Shown here piece after piece: positions 62,031 through 64,000 of a DNA stretch of 64,000 bases (position 1 is its first letter; the number at the start of each line of letters is the position of its first letter). The notes under the pieces are model-generated. The model worked only from the letters and a program-made list of their open reading frames with translations. It was not told the DNA's origin and searched no databases. Location of the stretch: the NCBI RefSeq assembly GCF_009177065.1, contig NZ_WEZF01000004.1:62001-126000 (forward strand). Direction: 5' to 3'. Origin of the DNA: Tautonia marina (GTDB lineage: Bacteria > Planctomycetota > Planctomycetia > Isosphaerales > Isosphaeraceae). The position numbers were made by a program, and so were the translations under genes.

Positions 62031-62990
62031 ATGCTCAGCCGGGTTGCCGAAAATCTGTACTGGATCAGCCGATACCTGGAGCGGGTCGAGAGTGTCGCCC
62101 GCCTGCTCGACGACAGCTTCCAACTGGAGCTGGACGCCGCCGGGTTGCATGCGGCGGCCTCGGGAGAGCGGCCGGTCGAGAGCGTGCTGTCGATTCTTGG
62201 CTGTAAGGAAGCCTTTCACAAGGCGCACCCGAACGGAGGGCGGAGCGAGGTCCTGAAGTTCCTGACCTTTGAGCGTGATCACGCCGATTCGATGCTGTCG
62301 ATGATCGGCCGGGCTCGTGAGAATGCGAGGGGGACTCAGGAAACCCTCAGCGCGGAGGTCTGGGGTCAGATCAATCGGCTGTATCTCTATCTCTGCGGTC
62401 GGCAGGCTCGCAGACGATACCGGACGAGCCCCTCACGGTTTTTCGAGGGGATCAAGCGGTCGTGCATTCTCTATACGGGGCTGGTGGAATCGACCTTGCC
62501 GAGGTCGGAGGTGTATCACTTCCTTCAGTTCGGCCGCTACCTGGAACGGGTGATGCAGTTGAGCCGGATCCTGGGGGTAAAGGTCCAGGCACTTCGGCAG
62601 GTGGAACCCCTCGCGGCGGGGTCGTTGCGGGTCGTATACTCAACGAGTCTGTTGCAAAGTTGCTCGGCCTACGACGCTTATATCAGGCAGGCGCATGAGC
62701 AGATCGACCCGTTGGGGGCCGTCGGCTATTTGATGCTGGACCCGGATTTTCCGAGGTCGATGCGGTTCGGCGTGGATCGGGCATGCGTTGCGCTCCGGGC
62801 GATTTCCGGAGGAGATGAGCACGGCTTCGCGACCGAGGCGGAACGCTTGCTCGGCCGACTGGGAAGCGACTTGCGGTTCCTGGACCTGGACGAGGTGATC
62901 CATCGGGGACTGGAGCAGTTTCTGACCGAGGTGTTGTCGACCTGTCATCGGGTGGCTCACGAGGTTCATCAGACCTATTTTCTGGCCTGA
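62031..62990 (+). CDS. Alpha-E domain protein
   Basis: This 319-residue, all-helical protein carries the alpha-E markers: MLSRVAENLYWISRYLERVE at the start, ENARGTQETLSAEVWGQIN, and FLQFGRYLERVMQLSRIL in the middle, with conserved acids throughout. Its function is unknown, but it is always linked to the ATP-grasp protein and the transglutaminase, suggesting a complex or a sequential pathway. A GGGG element lies before the ATG, and the gene follows the ATP-grasp stop by four bases. A stem-loop overlaps its stop (62986-63005). The transglutaminase starts 113 bases downstream. Confidence 0.92.
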   Translation: MLSRVAENLYWISRYLERVESVARLLDDSFQLELDAAGLHAAASGERPVESVLSILGCKEAFHKAHPNGGRSEVLKFLTFERDHADSMLSMIGRARENARGTQETLSAEVWGQINRLYLYLCGRQARRRYRTSPSRFFEGIKRSCILYTGLVESTLPRSEVYHFLQFGRYLERVMQLSRILGVKVQALRQVEPLAAGSLRVVYSTSLLQSCSAYDAYIRQAHEQIDPLGAVGYLMLDPDFPRSMRFGVDRACVALRAISGGDEHGFATEAERLLGRLGSDLRFLDLDEVIHRGLEQFLTEVLSTCHRVAHEVHQTYFLA

Positions 62991-63005
62991 GCCGATGGGC
63001 TCGGG
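62986..63005 (+). terminator. Stem-loop across the alpha-E stop
   Basis: CCTGAGCC (62986-62993) pairs with GGCTCGGG (62998-63005) in 8 bp including one T-G pair, with a 4-base loop. The TGA stop at 62988-62990 is inside it. No U-run follows, so partial termination or mRNA stabilisation is more likely than a strict end. Confidence 0.4.
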
Positions 63006-63103
63006 TGGTCTGGTGAGGCAAGGGCCGGCGCCGTTCGGTTCCAAGGGTCCACGGTTTCGGATGGTTTGAAGTTCGTTGGGTACTCGGCCGGAGGTGGCTG
63101 GCG

Positions 63104-64000
63104 ATGTTGCTGCGGATCAATCACGAGACGCGCCTGACCTACTCCGAGCCGGTGTCGGAGACGATTTTCGAGGTGCGGATGGCGCCGCAGTCGGACGAGG
63201 ATCAGACGGTGCTCGGCTACCGGCTACGGATCAGTCCGAGAGGCCCGGTGACGACCTTCCGGGATGGATTCGGCAACCGGGTGGATCTGTTCAACCTGAC
63301 GGCGCCGTATCGGGAGCTGGTCCTGCACGCGACCAGCTACGTGAGGACGCACCGGAGGCTGGGCGTTGCCGGGCTGGCGGGGGTGCCCTGGCTGGGGCGA
63401 GGTCCGTTGCCTCCCGAGGCGATGGAGTACCTCTTGCCGAGCCGACAGGTGGCCCACACGCCGGAGGTCGATGCCTTCGTGCGAGGCTTGCCTGAACCGC
63501 AAGGGACGTTGGCGGACGTGACCCGGATGGTGATGGAAGCCGTCGATCGTCGGATGGCCTATCAGCAAAAGGCGACAACGGCCCTGACGAGCGTGGAGGA
63601 AGCTCTACTGCTGGGTCGCGGGGTTTGCCAGGATTTCGCCCACCTTTATATTGCCGCATGTCGGGGGCTGGGTTTGCCTGCGCGTTATGTCAGCGGATAT
63701 GTGCATCAGACGGGAGAGATGGCGACCCATGCCTGGTGTCAGGTCTGGGCGGGAGAGCCGTCGGGCTGGGTGGATGTGGACCCGACGCACGGCGTCTATC
63801 CGGAAGATGATCATGTGGTGACGGCGATCGGCCGTGACTATGCCGATGTGCCACCGAACCGGGGGATCTTCCGAGGACAGGCCGAGGAGTCGATCCATGT
63901 GATGGTGACGGTGGAGCCGGTCCAACGGATTCCGCCCCAGTGGCAAGAGTGGGGCACCCCCCTGCCCTTGAACGACGGGGCGAACGTGGCGACTTCGGGG
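63104..64000 (+). CDS. Transglutaminase-like protein, 3' end off the window
   Basis: The ATG at 63104 opens a frame that runs to the edge (299 codons) without a stop. Residues 1-110 match the bacterial transglutaminase N-terminal domain (MLLRINHETRLTYSEPVSETIFEVRM). The core has the catalytic triad Cys175 in GRGVCQDFAH, His209 in ATHAWCQVW and Asp224/Asp226 in WVDVDPTHG. These are cysteine-protease-fold enzymes that cleave or rearrange peptide bonds. It follows the alpha-E gene on the same strand, forming the conserved ATP-grasp/alpha-E/transglutaminase trio. Confidence 0.9.
   Translation, partial: MLLRINHETRLTYSEPVSETIFEVRMAPQSDEDQTVLGYRLRISPRGPVTTFRDGFGNRVDLFNLTAPYRELVLHATSYVRTHRRLGVAGLAGVPWLGRGPLPPEAMEYLLPSRQVAHTPEVDAFVRGLPEPQGTLADVTRMVMEAVDRRMAYQQKATTALTSVEEALLLGRGVCQDFAHLYIAACRGLGLPARYVSGYVHQTGEMATHAWCQVWAGEPSGWVDVDPTHGVYPEDDHVVTAIGRDYADVPPNRGIFRGQAEESIHVMVTVEPVQRIPPQWQEWGTPLPLNDGANVATSG

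Overview
The window reads as chromosomal DNA from a planctomycete, most likely an Isosphaeraceae-type organism. The evidence is high GC content, two DUF1501 + PSCyt1/DUF1549/DUF1553 gene pairs with CxxCH haem motifs, a DUF1080 protein, a PEP-CTERM surface protein, a PhoPQ-activated (PqaA-like) protein and a large regulator content. That placement is family knowledge plus inference. I saw no rRNA, tRNA, CRISPR array, transposase, integrase or prophage gene.

Left part (1-16 kb). The end of an RND-efflux adaptor meets a class I aminotransferase. Next come a conserved hypothetical gene with a good sigma70-like promoter, and a 1019-residue protein with two degenerate J-like segments, a zinc-ribbon block and fibronectin-III-like repeats. 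They are followed by small membrane and hypothetical genes, a secreted TIM-barrel protein, a CPBP protease, an enolase-superfamily enzyme, an ECF sigma factor, a LuxR-like protein without a receiver, a PqaA-like protein, a MOSC protein, a methyltransferase and an epimerase.

Region 16-23.6 kb is a minus-strand unit (PSCyt/DUF1549/DUF1553, DUF1501, GH-like barrel) beside a DUF1080 protein. These are typical planctomycete exported proteins tied by inference to polysaccharide use. A second DUF1549-DUF1501 pair lies at 42.1-46.1 kb next to a GH10-like protein that lacks recognisable catalytic glutamates.

Region 23.7-41.7 kb is signalling. It holds a hybrid histidine kinase, a universal stress protein, a candidate small RNA or attenuator, and a tightly overlapping four-gene phosphorelay: globin-coupled kinase, twin-receiver protein, REC-PAS-kinase and ANTAR regulator. 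A convergent chemosensory cluster follows: REC-PP2C phosphatase, cheW, soluble receptor, cheR, cheA, cheC-like, cheD, cheY-like, cheB. No flagellar or pilus gene is in view, and the PP2C phosphatase hints at an output other than swimming.

Region 48-57 kb is metabolic: a 2-hydroxyacid dehydrogenase, cysteine desulfurase with an A-type Fe-S carrier, a methyltransferase, an overlapping LDH-KynB-KynU set, an alpha/beta hydrolase and a PEP-CTERM protein.

The right end (57-64 kb) holds hypothetical genes, a RIO/WaaP-like kinase, and a divergent three-gene unit of circularly permuted ATP-grasp, alpha-E protein and transglutaminase. The last gene runs off the window.

Many genes are followed within a few bases of the stop by a GC-rich hairpin that usually lacks a U-tract. 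Positions are given because these hairpins mark likely transcript ends or processing points.
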